64,000 nucleotides of DNA from Ruminococcus bromii (GCF_002834225.1 NZ_NNSR01000074.1:1-64000), one strand, 5' to 3'. Shown: positions 41,254 to 50,450, numbered from the stretch's first letter. Program-made: numbers and translations. The notes: generated by a model from the sequence alone, not told the origin.

Positions 41254-42513
41254 TCAATCAGCCGCATCACACTTGAGGACTGCGTTGAGAAGTACTGACG
41301 CACCCTCTGTACAAAGCTCTGTTGAAGTGAATTCGGGTTCGCAGTGTGAATGGCCGTCCTTTGAGGGAACGAATACCATTGTTGTCGGGAGCATATATGA
41401 TGCAAACTGTGCATCGTGACCTGCACCCGAGTTGATTTTCTGATTTGAATAACCGAGTTCGTCAACTGCCTCCTGAACAAAATCAACAAGCTGCTTGTCA
41501 TAGTAAACAGTATCTCTTGTCCATGCAATTTCATATCCTGTCTTGCACTTTTCAACATCTTTCGGGATATTCTCGATTACGGAAACAACCTGTTCAATTA
41601 CTCGTGGATCTTCATGACGGGCGTCAAGTGAAAACTCAACATAATCCGGAATTACTGTATGTACATCAGGATGACAAAGAATTTCACCGGTTGTGTAAAC
41701 AAGTTCGGGATCAAGCTTATCAAGCTCTGTGTGGAGATATTCAAGAACCTTTGCGGCACCGAAGAGTGCATCGTGACGATACTTCATTGGAGTTGTGCCT
41801 GCATGGTCAGCCTGTCCGTAAACCTTGATACGGTAGTTTACCATACCGAGTACGCAGGTTACAACACCGATATCATTGCCTGCCGCCTCAAGGATTGGTC
41901 CCTGTTCAATGTGGAGTTCAAACATTGCCTTATAATCCTTTGGATTAAGTCTGTTTGCCTCATCACCCTTGTAGCCGGATGCCTCAAGAGCCATACCGAA
42001 TGTCTTTGTCGGATCAAGAATTGACTTTGATGCAAGCATATTTTCTTTTTTGAAGTTCTTTGCAATGTCAGCCGGAAGATAATCGTTGCAGACAATGCCC
42101 GAACACATCATAGCCGGCGGATAAAGAGAGCCCTCTTCGTTTGTCCAAATCATGGCAACAAGGTTGTGCTTGTGGGGAATCTTATCGTTTGCAACCGTTT
42201 CAAGAACTTCCATTGCACCCATAACACCGAGGATACCGTCATAGTTACCGCCGTTCTTAACGGAGTCACAGTGTGACGCCATAACGATTGCCGGAAGAGT
42301 CGGATCCGAACCTTTGAGAGTTGCATAAACATTGGCAACATCGTCTGTCTTGATTTCGGCACCGATTGCTGTCATTCTCTTTACAAACTCTGCTCTTGCC
42401 TGTAATGCCTCGGGAGAAAGTGAATATCTTGTAATTCCGCCGTGACCGGCATCACCGAATGTACTGAAAGTTGAAATCTTATCCTGCATTCTTTCTTTGC
42501 TGCATGTAAACAT
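41254..42513 (-). CDS. N-carbamoyl-beta-alanine/amino-acid amidohydrolase (M20)
   Basis: 419 residues, M20 peptidase fold. Metal-site motifs visible: MASHCDSV, NYDGILG, EEGS (near residue 130), ELHIEQGP and a C-terminal SGAGHDAQ. This is the ureidopropionase/allantoate amidohydrolase/HyuC group. With dihydropyrimidine dehydrogenase and dihydropyrimidinase genes next to it, the expected reaction is N-carbamoyl-beta-alanine to beta-alanine, CO2 and ammonia. Allantoate or hydantoin-derived carbamoyl amino acids are alternatives. Confidence 0.88.
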   Translation of the reverse strand: MFTCSKERMQDKISTFSTFGDAGHGGITRYSLSPEALQARAEFVKRMTAIGAEIKTDDVANVYATLKGSDPTLPAIVMASHCDSVKNGGNYDGILGVMGAMEVLETVANDKIPHKHNLVAMIWTNEEGSLYPPAMMCSGIVCNDYLPADIAKNFKKENMLASKSILDPTKTFGMALEASGYKGDEANRLNPKDYKAMFELHIEQGPILEAAGNDIGVVTCVLGMVNYRIKVYGQADHAGTTPMKYRHDALFGAAKVLEYLHTELDKLDPELVYTTGEILCHPDVHTVIPDYVEFSLDARHEDPRVIEQVVSVIENIPKDVEKCKTGYEIAWTRDTVYYDKQLVDFVQEAVDELGYSNQKINSGAGHDAQFASYMLPTTMVFVPSKDGHSHCEPEFTSTELCTEGASVLLNAVLKCDAAD

Positions 42514-42562
42514 ATACTTTGCACCATCCTTAATAAATTAAATTCTGTTTAATATTTTTACA

Positions 42563-44071
42563 TCAATGCTTATTTAAAGCAGTTTTGCTGACTTTTTTGC
42601 CCGAACCTATTGCGCCCACGGGGCAAACAACCTTGCAAAGGTGACAGCCAACGCATTTTTTGCCGTAGAGAACGGGTTTCTGATTGTCATTCATCTTTAT
42701 TGCCTGATGACCGCCGTCATAACATGATACGAAGCATCTTCCGCAGCCAACGCATCTTTCACGGTCAAACTTCGGAAAACATATGTAACTTCTGTCAAGG
42801 TCATCGGCAGGGATGATATTGCTTTCTGCAATACCCGTAAAATCCGAAACAGACTTGAAATTGTGAGCTTTCATATATCGTTTCAAGCCGTCCTTCAAAT
42901 CGTCAATAATGCGGTAACCATACTGCATTACCGAGGTTGTAATCTGAACCGTTGAGCAGCCGAGTGAAATAAACTCCGCCGCATCATACCATGTTTCGAT
43001 ACCGCCCATACCGCTTATCGGAACATCCTTCAGTCTTTCATCGCTCTTCATCTCGTTAATGAATCGTAGTGCAATCGGCTTTACAGCCTTGCCCGAATAT
43101 CCGCCGACTGACGATTTTCCGCAAACATCGGGAGATGTTGAAAAATTGTCGAGGTTGACATTCATAATACTTTTAATCGTATTGATTGCCGCAAGTCCGT
43201 CTGCGCCTGCCTCCATTGCCTTAACTGCCGGAGGAATCATTGAGGTGATGTTCGGCGTCATCTTGGCAAGAATCGGAAGCTTTGTTCCCTTTCTTACAGC
43301 CTTTGTGTAGGCATATACAAGTTCGGGATTTATTCCGACATCACTGCCGAGTCCCTCGCCAACCATCTGAGGACAGCTGAAGTTACATTCTATAACATCA
43401 GCCCCTGCGTCTTCACAAAGAGATGCAAGCTTTGTCCATTCTTCTTCATTACTGCCCATGATAGATGCGATGATAACCTTTGTCGGATAATTTTTCTTTA
43501 ATTTCCTGAAAAAGGAAAGGTTTTCTTCAAGAGAATATGTCGAAATCTGTTCAATATTCTTAAAACCTACAAATGCGGTATCTTCCTTGTCAAGTTCTGC
43601 AAATCGTGGCGAAACCTCGTTCGGGGTAAACATTCCGATTGTCTTGAATGCAACTCCTGCCCAGCCCTCATCAAAAGCCTTGGCAACCATATCGTAGTTA
43701 CTGCCGACAACCGATGATGACAAAAAGAACGGGTTTTCACACTTTACTCCGCACAAATCAGTGGTGAGATCCGCATTATATTCGGGAACAAATTCTTCTC
43801 TTGAAACAATATCCGTAATCTTGTTGATATTAACGGGCGAATCAAACTTTGCTCTGTTGCAAGCCTGCATACAGGCGCCGTCAATGCAGCCCGCACACGG
43901 ATTGTCGCCAAGCATATATCTTGCTCCCTCTGTGTTGTCAAAATTAACGGAGCGGATAATGCGGTCAATCCTGACGCCGTTCTTGCAGGCATTTGCACAA
44001 GGTGCATCCTTGCAGAGCAGGCATCTGCTGCTTTCACTTTTTAAAACAACTTCTCTGTATCCCATAAACAT
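42563..44071 (-). CDS. preA: Dihydropyrimidine dehydrogenase, PreA-like, with extra N-terminal Fe-S domain
   Basis: 502 residues. The N-terminal ~75 residues hold two C-x2-C-x4-C-x3-C sets (CLLCKDAPCANAC and CAGCIDGACMQAC), like the N-terminal domain of DPD/PreT. The central FMN barrel (about 100-420) has the active-site cysteine in NFSCPQM. Two ferredoxin clusters (CVGCGRCFVSC, CVGCHLCKVVCPVGA) end the protein. It should reduce uracil/thymine to the 5,6-dihydro forms. The FAD/NADPH module (PreT, or the middle of mammalian DPD) is missing here and nearby, so electrons may come from ferredoxin. Confidence 0.9.
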   Translation of the reverse strand: MFMGYREVVLKSESSRCLLCKDAPCANACKNGVRIDRIIRSVNFDNTEGARYMLGDNPCAGCIDGACMQACNRAKFDSPVNINKITDIVSREEFVPEYNADLTTDLCGVKCENPFFLSSSVVGSNYDMVAKAFDEGWAGVAFKTIGMFTPNEVSPRFAELDKEDTAFVGFKNIEQISTYSLEENLSFFRKLKKNYPTKVIIASIMGSNEEEWTKLASLCEDAGADVIECNFSCPQMVGEGLGSDVGINPELVYAYTKAVRKGTKLPILAKMTPNITSMIPPAVKAMEAGADGLAAINTIKSIMNVNLDNFSTSPDVCGKSSVGGYSGKAVKPIALRFINEMKSDERLKDVPISGMGGIETWYDAAEFISLGCSTVQITTSVMQYGYRIIDDLKDGLKRYMKAHNFKSVSDFTGIAESNIIPADDLDRSYICFPKFDRERCVGCGRCFVSCYDGGHQAIKMNDNQKPVLYGKKCVGCHLCKVVCPVGAIGSGKKVSKTALNKH

Positions 44072-44096
44072 CAACTACTTTCAAAACTTAGATAAA

Positions 44097-45464
44097 TTAT
44101 TTTGAGGTACTGCGTTTTACATACTTACCGTTACCGGGAGTTCCCACAAAGTCGCCGTTGTCATAAACAAGACTGCCTCTGAGGTAGGTCTGAACGGGAT
44201 AGCCGTGGAGCTTTTTGCCCTCCCAGATAGTATGGTCACAGTCCGAATGCATGTTGTTTACACTGATTGTAAAATCCTTTTCCTTATCGTAAATCACGAT
44301 GTCGGCATCCTTACCGATTTCAATTGAGCCCTTGTTGTCGCAACCGAAGATTTTTGCTGGGTTTGTTGAGCAAAGCTCAACCGCTCTTTCAAAAGAAATC
44401 TTGCCGCTGTTTGCCGCATCGAGCATATAAGGATAGAGATTTTCGATACCCGCACAGCCGTTTGGAATCTTTGTAAAATCATCCTTGCCCCAGTCTTTTT
44501 CGTAGCTTTGGAAAGGACAATGGTCTGTTGCAACCGTATCAATCATACCCGACTTGATTGCTGTCCACAAAGCGTCCTGGCTTTCCTTACCTTTCATAGG
44601 CGGTGAGCATACAAAGTTTCTGCCGTCCTCACGCTTATAGACATCACAGGTAAATTCAAGGTACTGCGGACAGGTTTCAATGTAGAGTTCGTGTCCCTCT
44701 GTTTTTGCTTTAATACATTCCTCGAGTCCTTCTTTGTCAGCCATATGAACAATGTAAAGAGGAGCGTCAAGATGTGTTGCCCAATGCACGGCTCTCTTGT
44801 CGGCCTCTGCCTCAACAAATTCGGGGCGGCTGAGGTAGTGATACCATGCGCTTGTTTTGCCCTCTTTAAGAAACTGTTCCGTTCTCATATCAATGAGGTC
44901 GGGATTTTCTGCGTGAAGATTGATTTTCGCACCAAGCTCCTTTGCTCTGAGCAAAAGCCTTACAAATGTTGCGTCATCAACCATCATATGTTCCTTCTTA
45001 TATACAAAGAAGCACTTGAAGCTTGTAATACCTTCTTTTACGGCTGTTTCCATTTCATCAAGGATTTCACCGCCGTTAAGGTCGGTGATACAACAATGAA
45101 AGGCATAGTCAACACAAGCCTCTTTTTCAAGAACCTCTTTCTTTGAATTTATAAGTCCCATAATTGTTTCACCGCTGTGCTGTACGGGATAATCAAAAAC
45201 AGTTGTTACACCGCCGCAAGCCGCCGCTCTTGTGCCTGCAAGGTAGCTGTCGGCAGAAACCGTGCCGCCGAACGGCATTGCAAGATGAGTGTGCACATCA
45301 ATTGCACCGGGGAGAACGAGCTTTCCCCCTGCGTCAACAACCTTGTCTGCATCAAAATCAAGGTTACTGCCGATTGCGACAATCTTGCCGTCATTTACTG
45401 CAACATCAGCCTTGTAGCTTTCCTTTGCCGTAACAATTGTTCCGTTTTTAATCAATAAATCCAT
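44097..45464 (-). CDS. hydA: Dihydropyrimidinase
   Basis: 455 residues, cyclic amidohydrolase fold. Metal ligands: DVHTHLAMPFGG, the lysine to be carbamylated in TSFKCFF, NLHAEN, IVHMADKEG and ATDHCPF. It opens the dihydrouracil/dihydrothymine ring to the N-carbamoyl-beta-amino acid. Hydantoinase activity would be the alternative, but preA 25 nt downstream favours pyrimidine catabolism. A palindrome and hairpin (45488-45530) precede it. Confidence 0.92.
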   Translation of the reverse strand: MDLLIKNGTIVTAKESYKADVAVNDGKIVAIGSNLDFDADKVVDAGGKLVLPGAIDVHTHLAMPFGGTVSADSYLAGTRAAACGGVTTVFDYPVQHSGETIMGLINSKKEVLEKEACVDYAFHCCITDLNGGEILDEMETAVKEGITSFKCFFVYKKEHMMVDDATFVRLLLRAKELGAKINLHAENPDLIDMRTEQFLKEGKTSAWYHYLSRPEFVEAEADKRAVHWATHLDAPLYIVHMADKEGLEECIKAKTEGHELYIETCPQYLEFTCDVYKREDGRNFVCSPPMKGKESQDALWTAIKSGMIDTVATDHCPFQSYEKDWGKDDFTKIPNGCAGIENLYPYMLDAANSGKISFERAVELCSTNPAKIFGCDNKGSIEIGKDADIVIYDKEKDFTISVNNMHSDCDHTIWEGKKLHGYPVQTYLRGSLVYDNGDFVGTPGNGKYVKRSTSK

Positions 45465-45487
45465 AATGTTTCCTTCCTTTCATATTT

Positions 45488-45503
45488 GTGACCTTTTCGT
45501 CAC
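45488..45503. promoter_or_regulatory. Putative PucR operator upstream of hydA
   Basis: GTGACCTTTTCGTCAC has perfect 5-bp arms. Its 14-nt core TGACCTTTTCGTCA recurs at 52009-52022, upstream of the first gene of the cluster. Confidence 0.55.
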
Positions 45504-45530
45504 GGCAGTCGGTTTACCACCGTGACGAAA
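45495..45530 (-). promoter_or_regulatory. Hairpin between the binding-protein gene and hydA
   Basis: TTTCGTCACGG and CCGTGACGAAA (11-bp arms, 45520-45530 and 45495-45505) form a strong stem. It shares bases with the palindrome at 45488. No T run follows, so an mRNA-processing or stability element or an operator duplication is more likely than a terminator. Confidence 0.5.
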
Positions 45531-45541
45531 GCCTGAATCAA

Positions 45542-46678
45542 TTACTTTGTGAAAAGGTCTTTCTTGTAAACAAGCTCAAGACCCGATCTCTGATAAACCT
45601 GAGCGATTTCAAGGAGATCCATACCGCCTGCATTTGCGGATGTGAGGTTTGCTACCCATGTAACACCGAAATCAACTGTGCCATTGTTTACTGCTGTTGT
45701 TTCCGAAATGTCACCGCCGCCGGGTGTGATTGTTACTTTAAGACCGACTTCGTCATAGTAACCCTTTGCCTGTGCAACATAGTAGCCCATAAACTGTGCC
45801 TGAGGCAACCACTTGAGCTGGATTGTAACATCTGTCTTTTCGAGTGTACCGAACTTGCCGTCCTTTGACTTGTTAGCGGCATCAATGTACTGTGTGTCAC
45901 GGATATCGTCAAGTGTGAAGCCTTCAAGCTTCTTTACGGCTGATGAGTCATCAAGCTGTACATACTTCTTGCAGAGGTCGAGTGTCTGCTGCATTGCATC
46001 CTCGTCCATATTGCCGTAGTTGCTTACTGTCTTGCCATTTGTGTCTGTTGTAACAAGCTTTGCAACCTCTTTTGCCATATAGAGCTGGTGGTCCGATGAT
46101 ACCGATGAGCCTGCGTCAAATACAATCTGAGCAGCTTCTTCCGGGTTTTCAACGGCATATGCCCAACCCTTCATAGATGCGTAAAGGAAAGCCTTTACTG
46201 TGTTCGGGTTTTTCTTTGCAAACTCTTTGGTACAGAAAATATTGTCCTCGAGCATTGCAACACCCTCATCGTTCATATCGATTGTGCCTACTGTATCGCC
46301 GTACTTGTAACCGCCGTCATAGTCATTCTTTACAAGTCCGAGTTCGTTAAATGTCATTGCCGAAGCAAGTGTAATATCGTCCTGATCGAAACCGTCCATT
46401 GTGAAATCTTCCGAAAGGTACTTTGTGGGGAGGTCATACTTCTGAAGAAGTGCAAGAATTTCGTACTCGTTACCGAGTCCCCAGTTACCAACCTTGCCGT
46501 CAGCGGCGGCTTTCTTGATAATCTCTTCATTTGACATCAATTCACCCGAAGTTGAACTGTCTTTTGATGATGAATCCGAAGATGAGCCTGATTCACCGCA
46601 ACCTGCAAAAGCTGTTACTGCAATTGCACCTGCAAATACAACTGCGAGCAGTTTTTTGAGTTCCTTTGTCTTTTTCAT
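45542..46678 (-). CDS. ABC substrate-binding lipoprotein, circularly permuted NMT1/ThiY-like
   Basis: 378 residues from the ATG at 46678 (TGGAGGA upstream). Lipobox AFAGC (C27), Ser-rich linker. The mature part begins with what is normally the second half of the fold (KVGNWGLGNEYEILALL, residues about 62-78; LASAMTFNELGLV; ending FTLDDIRDTQYIDAANK near 270). What is normally the N-terminal half then follows (VTIQLKWLPQAQFMGYYVA from residue 284, TPGGGDISE, VYQRSGLELVYKK at the end). All parts of one domain are present once, in swapped order. It binds a ligand outside the membrane for the adjacent permeases, probably a pyrimidine or a derivative. Confidence 0.85.
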   Translation of the reverse strand: MKKTKELKKLLAVVFAGAIAVTAFAGCGESGSSSDSSSKDSSTSGELMSNEEIIKKAAADGKVGNWGLGNEYEILALLQKYDLPTKYLSEDFTMDGFDQDDITLASAMTFNELGLVKNDYDGGYKYGDTVGTIDMNDEGVAMLEDNIFCTKEFAKKNPNTVKAFLYASMKGWAYAVENPEEAAQIVFDAGSSVSSDHQLYMAKEVAKLVTTDTNGKTVSNYGNMDEDAMQQTLDLCKKYVQLDDSSAVKKLEGFTLDDIRDTQYIDAANKSKDGKFGTLEKTDVTIQLKWLPQAQFMGYYVAQAKGYYDEVGLKVTITPGGGDISETTAVNNGTVDFGVTWVANLTSANAGGMDLLEIAQVYQRSGLELVYKKDLFTK

Positions 46679-46730
46679 TTTGATTCCTCCAATTTCAAAA
46701 TTTGTATGTAAACCGAAAGCGGTAAACAAC

Positions 46731-47567
46731 TTATTTAACTTTTCTGTTCTTGAGAACAATTGATTCAACCAGCATCAGCACACCGTACATTACAAGTCCG
46801 ATAAGACAGGCAACAACAATATATGCCCACGCTGTCGGATACTGACCGAGAACTATGTTTTCTCTGATTTCTCTGCCGACACCGACAATGTATTCTGCAA
46901 AATATTCCGAAACAACTGCACTGATAATACTTATCGGAACGCTTACCCTGAGAGCGGTAAATACATAAGGTACGGAATTCGGAAGTCTAAGCTTAAAGAA
47001 TACCGTGCTTTTCTTTGCCGCATATGATTTCATAAGGTCAAGGGCAAACGGCTTAAGCTCCGTAAGTCCTCTGAAAGCGTTGATACTCATACTTGCAATA
47101 CAGACAATCATAACAACAAGTGTTTTTGCAAACATACTTCTTATGTTCGGATCGTTGCTTATATCCTTTGTCCAGTTTGTCATTACAGGAGCAAGAGCAA
47201 CAATCGGAATTGCGTTGAATGCACCTACGATTGTAAGACCGCCTTTGCCCCATTTCTGAAAGGTTGCCGCAAAGACAGCAATCAGATATCCTATGATTGA
47301 ACCGATTACAAGTCCTATAACCGCAACCAGAAGTGTGTAGAGTGCATTCTGTGCAAATGCGGGAATATTGTCAATGATGATGTGGCAAATTCTTGACGGA
47401 AGCGGCAGAGTGTTTGTGTCCGTGTTGAAAATCTTGTGAAGAATCTGTCCCTGCCACAAGGCGAGGATTAGAACACCGAAAAGCACGGGAAGAAGCACCG
47501 AGCTTACACCCTGAGCGACTTTATTTTCTCTAAGCCTTCGCCAAAGGCTTTTTCTTTTTTTAATCAA
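46731..47567 (-). CDS. ABC importer permease 1
   Basis: 278 residues, about six helices, BPD_transp_1 type with the EAA-like loop SYAAKKSTVFFKLRLPNSVPY. It starts with TTG directly after the stop of the other permease gene, using AAAGGAGG within that gene's lysine-rich end. It pairs with permease 2, and the two share the SYAAKKSTV motif. Substrate probably pyrimidine-related. Confidence 0.88.
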   Translation of the reverse strand: MIKKRKSLWRRLRENKVAQGVSSVLLPVLFGVLILALWQGQILHKIFNTDTNTLPLPSRICHIIIDNIPAFAQNALYTLLVAVIGLVIGSIIGYLIAVFAATFQKWGKGGLTIVGAFNAIPIVALAPVMTNWTKDISNDPNIRSMFAKTLVVMIVCIASMSINAFRGLTELKPFALDLMKSYAAKKSTVFFKLRLPNSVPYVFTALRVSVPISIISAVVSEYFAEYIVGVGREIRENIVLGQYPTAWAYIVVACLIGLVMYGVLMLVESIVLKNRKVK

Positions 47568-48410
47568 TTAAGCCGCCTCCTTTTTCTTTTTTGTTTTGCG
47601 TTCAATTCTCTTGAGCGGTGAAACTGCATTTTCAATCCAACCCATGAGCGAACAGCTTAAAACACCTATAACCGCACTGAACACTACGATGTCCCAGAAA
47701 ACATATATTGACATTGCGTGTTTGAGCGACTGTGAAAGCATACAGCCAAGTCCGCCGTCACCCTGAAGTGTATCAACAAGAATTGACGCTGTAATTGCCA
47801 TCGGTGCGGCAATTTTCAGACCTGTGAAGAAATACGGGATACACGAGGGAATGAGCATTTTGAAATACACCGTTGATTTCTTTGCGGCATATGAATACAT
47901 AAGCTCATACTTTTGTTTTTCTACCGAGTTAAGACCTGCAAGTGTGTTGGTTGCAACAGGATAGAATGTGAGAATTGCCGCAATGATGATTCGGCTTGAA
48001 CCTATATCGTGTGTCATTGCAAGAATGATCGGAGCCATGCCGAGAATAGGAATAAGCTGAATAAGCATAAGGTACGGGGCGGCAATCTTTTCAACAATGT
48101 GTGAAAGCTTCATAAGTATTGCAAGTGCAAAACCTATCAGCGTACCTATCATAAAGCCCTGTCCCGCTCTTGAAAGCGTTTGACCTGCGTTAAAAAGAAC
48201 AACCTGCAGACAACTCATACCGTTTGAAACGGGTTTGGGATCAATTAACGAATAGAAAATCTGCCATACATGAGGCATAATGTTTTCGGGAGTTCGCTTT
48301 GTTGCCTGAATTATAAAAGCGAAGATTTCCCATATCACCAATAATCCGAGCACCCATACCAAGGTTACAAGTGCTTTGGAATTTTTTATCTTTGTTATTG
48401 TTTTCATCAT
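47568..48410 (-). CDS. ABC importer permease 2
   Basis: 280 residues, six predicted helices, and the EAA loop SYAAKKSTVYFKMLIPSCIPY (quoted in part: SYAAKKSTVYFK). It is homologous to permease 1, so the channel is a heterodimer. Its ATG overlaps the ATPase stop (ATGA), and its own stop touches permease 1. The C-terminus is Lys-rich (ERKTKKKKEAA). Confidence 0.88.
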   Translation of the reverse strand: MMKTITKIKNSKALVTLVWVLGLLVIWEIFAFIIQATKRTPENIMPHVWQIFYSLIDPKPVSNGMSCLQVVLFNAGQTLSRAGQGFMIGTLIGFALAILMKLSHIVEKIAAPYLMLIQLIPILGMAPIILAMTHDIGSSRIIIAAILTFYPVATNTLAGLNSVEKQKYELMYSYAAKKSTVYFKMLIPSCIPYFFTGLKIAAPMAITASILVDTLQGDGGLGCMLSQSLKHAMSIYVFWDIVVFSAVIGVLSCSLMGWIENAVSPLKRIERKTKKKKEAA

Positions 48411-49210
48411 AAGCTGCCACCTTCAAAGCTGTTTCTTACCTTTGAAACAAGTTCTCCGAAATGAGGTGTATCTCTCATATCAATTGTTCTCGGATACGGC
48501 AGGTCTGCGTCAACTACCGCAGAAAGTCTGCCGGGGTGAGGTGAGAGAACACAAATTCTTGTCGAAAGGAAAACTGCCTCCTGAATGTTATGCGTTACAA
48601 AAACGATTGTCTTATTTGTCTTTTCCCAGATTTTCAAAAGGTCAAGGTGAAGCTTTTCCTTTGTGAACTCATCGAGTGCCGAGAATGGCTCGTCCATGAG
48701 AAGAATTTCAGGTCTGATACCAAAGGCTCTTGCAATGCCGACTCTCTGCTGCATACCGCCGGAAAGCTGCTGCGGATAATGGTCCGCAAACTTTGTGAGT
48801 CCGACCATTTCAAGCATTTCATCGGCTCTGTCCGAACGGTCTTTCTTTGAATAGCCCATAATTTCAAGCGGAAGCTCAATATTTTTCTTTACTGTTCTCC
48901 ACTCAAAAAGCACGGGATTCTGAAAGACAATACCGAATTTCTGCATAAGTCTGATTTCCTTCGGAGTCATATTGCTTACTCTGACATTGCCCGAAGTGGG
49001 TTCAAGCAAATCGGCGATTGTACGAAGGAGAGTTGTTTTACCGCATCCCGACGGACCGAGAAGTGAAATGAATTCTCCCTTGTGAATATCAAAATCAATG
49101 TTATCGAGTGCCTTTACATCATTGCCCTGATTGTCTTTGAATACCACCGACACATTATTTATCGCAATCTCAACATCATTTTTCTTGATTGCTTCGCTGT
49201 TCAAATTCAT
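48407..49210 (-). CDS. ABC importer ATP-binding protein (nitrate/taurine/ThiZ type)
   Basis: 267 residues from the ATG at 49210 (GGGAGGA upstream). Walker A LGPSGCGKTTLL, signature LSGGMQQRVGIARA, Walker B ILLMDEPFSALDE, switch VTHN. It belongs with SsuB/TauB/ThiZ ATPases that pair with NMT1-like binding proteins. A terminator-like hairpin ends 24 nt before its start codon, so transcription must pass that hairpin. Confidence 0.93.
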   Translation of the reverse strand: MNLNSEAIKKNDVEIAINNVSVVFKDNQGNDVKALDNIDFDIHKGEFISLLGPSGCGKTTLLRTIADLLEPTSGNVRVSNMTPKEIRLMQKFGIVFQNPVLFEWRTVKKNIELPLEIMGYSKKDRSDRADEMLEMVGLTKFADHYPQQLSGGMQQRVGIARAFGIRPEILLMDEPFSALDEFTKEKLHLDLLKIWEKTNKTIVFVTHNIQEAVFLSTRICVLSPHPGRLSAVVDADLPYPRTIDMRDTPHFGELVSKVRNSFEGGSL

Positions 49211-49227
49211 AATCATTCCTCCCGATA

Positions 49228-49275
49228 ATAAAAAACACGGCAAAGGTACAATTACAACTGCGCCTTTGCCGTGTT
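49228..49275 (-). terminator. Terminator or attenuator directly before the importer genes
   Basis: Perfect 13-bp arms (49263-49275 and 49234-49246) around a 16-nt loop, then T6 on the minus strand, right after the alcohol dehydrogenase gene. The ribosome site of the ATPase gene starts only a few nucleotides later. Confidence 0.85.
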
Positions 49276-49298
49276 AAAAATTTTAAATTTTTCAGATA

Positions 49299-50450
49299 CT
49301 AAACATACAATTTTTTGTAGATTTCAATGCAATCATCAACGGTAACTTCTTTTACCGTGTTAGCGGGGCTTCCGCTTGCAACCGCATCGGTTGCCATTTT
49401 TGAAATTTTTGAGTAATACTCATCTCTGTCAATTCCGTACTGTTCAAGAGTAGGAATTTCGCACACATCACAAATGTTTTGAAGTGAATCGATAAACTTT
49501 TCTGCGGCTGTTTCGTCGCTGTCAGAGTCATTTGCCACACCCGTTTCTCTGCCGAGGTTTGCAAACTTTTCGTATGCACCCGATACGGCAAAGCTTAAGC
49601 ACTCTTTAAGGAGCATTGCATTTGACATTCCGTGCGGAATATGGAACAATGCGCCAATCGGTCTGCTCATTCCGTGAACAATTGTTACACTTGAATTATT
49701 GATACAGATACCTGCCTCAAGAGCCGCAATACTCATCTGCTCCCTTGCAAGTGAGTTGTCGGGTTCTTTGTAGGCAATCGGTAAGTATTTCATAATTCTC
49801 TTAACTGCCGAAACAGCAAGCGTGTCTGTCATTGAAAATGCTTTTCTTGAAGTGTATGCCTCAACTGCGTGAGTGAGAGCGTCAAGACCTGTTGCCGAAG
49901 TAACCGACTTTGGAGTGCCAACCGTAAAACTGCTGTCAACAATTGCAAGCTTCGGGACAAGCACATCGCCCTTCAAAAGCATTTTTATTCCCTTTTCGGA
50001 ATCGGTAATTACTGTAAACTTTGTTGCCTCACTGCCTGTTCCCGCTGTTGTCGGAATTGCGGCAAGGGGAAGAATTTCGCCCGTAATTTCTTTTCCGTTA
50101 TAATCTGCTATACTGCCCTCGTTTACTGCCATTGCTGCAATTGCCTTTGCCGAATCAAGAGGACTGCCTCCGCCTATGCCGATGATAAAGTCACAACCGG
50201 AAGATTTTAACATTTCAACACCGTTTTCAATCATAGTGTCGGTCGGTTCGCCTGTTATGCCGTCAAAGATAACACAGTCTATACCGTTTTCATCAAGCAA
50301 GGCGGTAAGCTGTTTCATCATATCGGAAACGGCAACATGCCTGCCTGTTACTATAAAAGCCTTGTTTCCCATTTTTTTAAGAAGAGGAGCGGCCTCACTG
50401 AGAACATTTGTACCGACAACCGTATGATTTGGTATTACAAAATGTGACAT
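49299..50450 (-). CDS. Iron-containing alcohol dehydrogenase, probable malonate semialdehyde reductase
   Basis: 383 residues. NAD-binding GIGGGSPLDSAKA near residue 97 and metal ligands in DALTHAVEAY, VHGMSRPIG and HIPHGMSNA. Family members reduce short aldehydes with NAD(P)H. Between the beta-alanine aminotransferase and pyrimidine genes, the expected substrate is malonate semialdehyde, giving 3-hydroxypropionate and regenerating NAD+. The substrate is inferred from context only. Confidence 0.85.
   Translation of the reverse strand: MSHFVIPNHTVVGTNVLSEAAPLLKKMGNKAFIVTGRHVAVSDMMKQLTALLDENGIDCVIFDGITGEPTDTMIENGVEMLKSSGCDFIIGIGGGSPLDSAKAIAAMAVNEGSIADYNGKEITGEILPLAAIPTTAGTGSEATKFTVITDSEKGIKMLLKGDVLVPKLAIVDSSFTVGTPKSVTSATGLDALTHAVEAYTSRKAFSMTDTLAVSAVKRIMKYLPIAYKEPDNSLAREQMSIAALEAGICINNSSVTIVHGMSRPIGALFHIPHGMSNAMLLKECLSFAVSGAYEKFANLGRETGVANDSDSDETAAEKFIDSLQNICDVCEIPTLEQYGIDRDEYYSKISKMATDAVASGSPANTVKEVTVDDCIEIYKKLYV

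Noticed and set aside
41254..45464. Hydantoin or allantoin utilisation instead of pyrimidine breakdown
   Set aside because: The PreA-type dehydrogenase with active-site NFSCPQM plus a beta-alanine-type aminotransferase and dehydrogenase fit pyrimidines better; no racemase or allantoinase gene is present. Kept as an alternative for single enzymes.
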